A stretch of DNA of 6,694 bases from NCBI GenBank assembly GCA_903879825.1, contig CAIRND010000454.1, positions 1-6,694 of the forward strand, in the 5' to 3' direction. The stretch comes from an uncultured Geobacteraceae bacterium. Lineage in GTDB: Bacteria > Desulfobacterota > Desulfuromonadia > Geobacterales > Pseudopelobacteraceae. Position 1 is the stretch's first letter. The number at the start of each line of letters is the position of its first letter. Shown in pieces: positions 4,221-6,694 of this stretch. A program made the translations under genes and the position numbers. The notes below the pieces were generated by a model that saw only the letters and a list, made by a program, of their open reading frames with translations, had not been told where the DNA came from and searched no databases.

Positions 4221-6694
4221 ATGGCAAAACCTGACTGGTACGATACCGATAATTGCGACACCCACGACAAGGGTGCGCCAAAATTTTGCAAAAAATCCGA
4301 ACCGGGAGAGGGAACAGAGCGTTCCTGTGCCTATGACGGGGCACGCGTTGTGCTGATGCCGATCACCGATGCGATCCATCTGGTGCATGGGCCGATCGCC
4401 TGTGCCGGCAATTCATGGGACAACCGCGGCGCACGCTCTTCTGATGCACAACTCTATCGCCGGGGCTTTACCACCGAGATGCAGGAAAACGATGTCATCT
4501 TTGGCGGCGAAAAGAAATTGTACAAGGCGATCCTTGATCTTGCTGAACGATACAAAGATCAGGCCCGGGCCATCTTTGTGTATGCCACCTGCGTGACCGC
4601 CATGACCGGTGATGATGTGGAGGCTGTCTGTACGGCGGCAGCACAAAAAGTTGCCATACCGATCATTCCGGTCAACACCCCTGGCTTCATCGGCGACAAA
4701 AATATCGGTAACCGCCTGGCCGGTGAAATTCTCTTCAAATATGTGATCGGCACCACCGAACCGCCGGTGCTGGGTGAATATCCGATCAATCTTATTGGCG
4801 AGTACAATATTGCCGGAGATTTATGGGGGATGCTGCCACTGTTTGACCGGCTGGGGATTCAGGTGCTGTCCTGCTTCAGCGGCGATTCGAAATTTGAGGA
4901 GTTGCGCTACGCCCATCGGGCCAAGCTTAATATCATCATCTGCTCCAAGTCGTTGACCAATCTCGCCAAAAAGATGCAGAAAACTTATGGTATGCCCTAT
5001 CTGGAAGAATCATTCTACGGCATGACCGATACCGCCAAGGCGCTGCGTGACATCGCCAGGGAACTGGATAATATCGTTAACGGACTGGAAAAAAGGACGA
5101 TGCAGGATCGAGTGGAGCGTCTGATTGATGAAGAAGAGGCAAAGTGCCGCGCTGCCATTGCCCCCTTCCGGACGAGGCTGGAAGGAAAGACAGCTGTACT
5201 TTTCACCGGCGGTGTCAAAACCTGGTCAATGGTTAACTCACTGCGTGAGTTGGGGGTCGAAATTTTGGCCGCCGGTACGCAAAACTCAACCCTGGAAGAT
5301 TTTTATCGCATGAAAGGGTTGATGCACGCTGATGCCAAGATCATCGAAGATACCTCGACTGCGGGTCTGCTGGCGGTTATGCGCGAAAAAATGCCCGACC
5401 TGATCGTGGCTGGCGGCAAGACCAAGTTTCTGGCGCTCAAGACAAAAACCCCTTTTCTGGACATAAATCATGGCCGCTCCCATCCCTACGCCGGATATGA
5501 AGGGATGGTGACCTTTGCCCGGCAGTTGGATATGACGGTCAATAATCCGATCTGGCCGACCCTCAATGCTCCGGCGCCATGGGAAAAGAGTCAGGAACAG
5601 CTGGCGGATGGTCTGGCCGAAAACGCTGGTCATGCCGATCGCTATCTGGGCGAGGATATTGCCGCCTCACGGGTCGTTGTGTCTAAAAAAGCGGCAACAG
5701 TCAATCCACAGAAAAATTCACCCGCGCTGGGTGCTACCATGGCCTATCTCGGTATCAACAATATGCTTGCCCTGCTGCATGGTGCCCAGGGGTGCTCAAC
5801 CTTTATCCGGCTGCAGCTGTCACGGCATTACAAGGAATCGATCGCCTTAAATGCCACCGCCATGAGCGAGGATTCAGCAATTTTCGGTGGCTGGGACAAT
5901 TTGAAAAAGGGCATCGGGCGGGTGATTGAAAAGTTTAGCCCAGAAGTAGTGGGGGTTATGACCTCCGGCCTGACCGAAACCATGGGGGATGATGTGCACA
6001 GCGCCATTGTGCATTTCCGCCAGGAACATCCTGAAGTGGCACACGTCCCGATCATTCATGCGGCAACGCCTGATTACTGCGGCTCATTGCAGGAGGGTTA
6101 TGCCATTGCGGTGGAGGCGATCGTCTCGACTCTGCCAGAGGGTGGCGACAGCATTATTGATCAGGTTAATCTGTTGCCCGGCGCGCATCTGACGCCGGCG
6201 GATGTAGAAGAGTTGAAAGAGCTGGTGGAATCCTTCGGCCTTACGGTGCTGACTATTCCGGATATCTCCAATGCCATGGATGGTCATATCGATGAGGTTG
6301 TCTCTCCGCTTTCAACCGGTGGTATTACGGTGGACGAGATACGCAGGGCGGGGTGCAGCATGGCTACGCTGTATGTGGGCGATTCACTGGCTAAGGCCGC
6401 TCTCAGGCTGAAGGAGCAGTTTGATATTCCGGCCTATGGCTTTACCTCTCTGACCGGCCTGGCCGAAACCGACCGTTTTATGGAGGTGCTGGCCGCCCTC
6501 AGTGGACGGCCGATTCCGGAAAAACACCGCCGCTGGCGGAGTCGCCTGATGGATGCCATGGTTGACAGCCATTATCAGTTCGGCACCAAAAAAGTGGCGC
6601 TGGCGCTGGAATCAGATAACCTCAAAACGCTGACGACTTTTCTGGCCAGCATGGGTTGCAACATACAGGCGGCACTGGCCGCCACCCGCACCAG
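4221..6694 (+). CDS. nifEN: NifEN fusion: nitrogenase FeMo-cofactor scaffold protein (3' end beyond the window)
   Basis: An open frame from ATG 4221 (GGGAG at 4210-4214, six bases upstream) gives 824 codons with no stop. Residues 1 to about 470 are NifE. They show CAYDGARVVLMPITDAIHLV, HGPIACAGNSWDNRG, YATCVTAMTGDD, GEYNIAGDLWG, and DINHGRSHPYAGYEGM near the end. A linker of about 25 residues follows, then NifN from about 494 (VNPQKNSPALGATMAYLGI, LLHGAQGC). NifEN converts the NifB-made precursor (L-cluster) to the mature cofactor before delivery to NifDK. The expected ligands of the inter-subunit [4Fe-4S] cluster are present: Cys36, Cys61 and Cys124 in the NifE part (A. vinelandii 37, 62, 124) and Cys525 in the NifN part (A. 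vinelandii 44). Cys241 (IICSKSL) aligns with the L-cluster ligand position of NifE. In most diazotrophs these are separate subunits; the fusion is typical of Geobacter relatives. VnfEN-type proteins are similar, but Mo-type is more likely. An intact sigma-54 site precedes it. Confidence 0.95.
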   Translation, partial: MAKPDWYDTDNCDTHDKGAPKFCKKSEPGEGTERSCAYDGARVVLMPITDAIHLVHGPIACAGNSWDNRGARSSDAQLYRRGFTTEMQENDVIFGGEKKLYKAILDLAERYKDQARAIFVYATCVTAMTGDDVEAVCTAAAQKVAIPIIPVNTPGFIGDKNIGNRLAGEILFKYVIGTTEPPVLGEYPINLIGEYNIAGDLWGMLPLFDRLGIQVLSCFSGDSKFEELRYAHRAKLNIIICSKSLTNLAKKMQKTYGMPYLEESFYGMTDTAKALRDIARELDNIVNGLEKRTMQDRVERLIDEEEAKCRAAIAPFRTRLEGKTAVLFTGGVKTWSMVNSLRELGVEILAAGTQNSTLEDFYRMKGLMHADAKIIEDTSTAGLLAVMREKMPDLIVAGGKTKFLALKTKTPFLDINHGRSHPYAGYEGMVTFARQLDMTVNNPIWPTLNAPAPWEKSQEQLADGLAENAGHADRYLGEDIAASRVVVSKKAATVNPQKNSPALGATMAYLGINNMLALLHGAQGCSTFIRLQLSRHYKESIALNATAMSEDSAIFGGWDNLKKGIGRVIEKFSPEVVGVMTSGLTETMGDDVHSAIVHFRQEHPEVAHVPIIHAATPDYCGSLQEGYAIAVEAIVSTLPEGGDSIIDQVNLLPGAHLTPADVEELKELVESFGLTVLTIPDISNAMDGHIDEVVSPLSTGGITVDEIRRAGCSMATLYVGDSLAKAALRLKEQFDIPAYGFTSLTGLAETDRFMEVLAALSGRPIPEKHRRWRSRLMDAMVDSHYQFGTKKVALALESDNLKTLTTFLASMGCNIQAALAATRT

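Noticed and set aside
4073..6572. Many short open frames on both strands across the nifEN region
   Set aside because: All lie antisense or out of frame within the continuous NifEN reading frame, lack ribosome binding sites, and have low-complexity, Arg/Pro/Ser-rich translations typical of shadow frames.
1..6694. CRISPR array, tRNA or rRNA gene
   Set aside because: No spaced direct repeats, no tRNA-like cloverleaf with a TTCGA-type T-loop, and no rRNA signature were seen on reading either strand.

Overview
The window looks like a bacterial chromosome segment, most likely from a diazotrophic member of the Desulfuromonadales / Geobacter-Pelobacter group. That guess rests on one gene: a single reading frame that fuses NifE to NifN, an arrangement I recall from Geobacter-type genomes, preceded by a -24/-12 (sigma-54) promoter. 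The assignment is an inference, with no rRNA or other marker to confirm it.

Layout from left to right. Positions 1-217 (+) are the last 71 codons of a SNF2-family helicase. A short, well-initiated reading frame at 282-341 (+) looks like a gene start cut off by an insertion sequence. Positions of about 323-667 hold a decayed IS3-family remnant, with the 3' third of orfB on the minus strand. It abuts the end of a large minus-strand gene (668-3184) encoding an N-terminally anchored or exported TPR-CHAT protein, a caspase-like protease with its His/Cys dyad intact. A 44-bp, nearly perfect palindrome (3214-3257) separates that gene from a RelE/ParE-type toxin (3289-3609, GTG start). The toxin is translationally coupled by a 4-bp overlap to a Phd/YefM-type antitoxin (3606-3881). 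A perfect 13-bp dyad (3891-3920) in front of the antitoxin is the likely autoregulatory operator.

Positions 3921-4220 form the divergent intergenic region between the antitoxin and nifEN. They hold an imperfect hairpin, a small dyad, a sigma-54 promoter candidate (GG at 4124, GC at 4136) and a leader hairpin. The nifEN frame starts at 4221 and runs off the right end, with 824 complete codons visible.

The left half (IS scar, A+T-rich CHAT gene, toxin-antitoxin pair) reads as an accessory or defence-like island lying directly upstream of core nitrogen-fixation DNA, which is visibly richer in G+C. Only two functional links can be supported from the sequence: antitoxin-toxin as one operon, and NifE with NifN as the halves of the FeMo-cofactor scaffold. 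Any link between the CHAT protease and the toxin-antitoxin pair is positional only.
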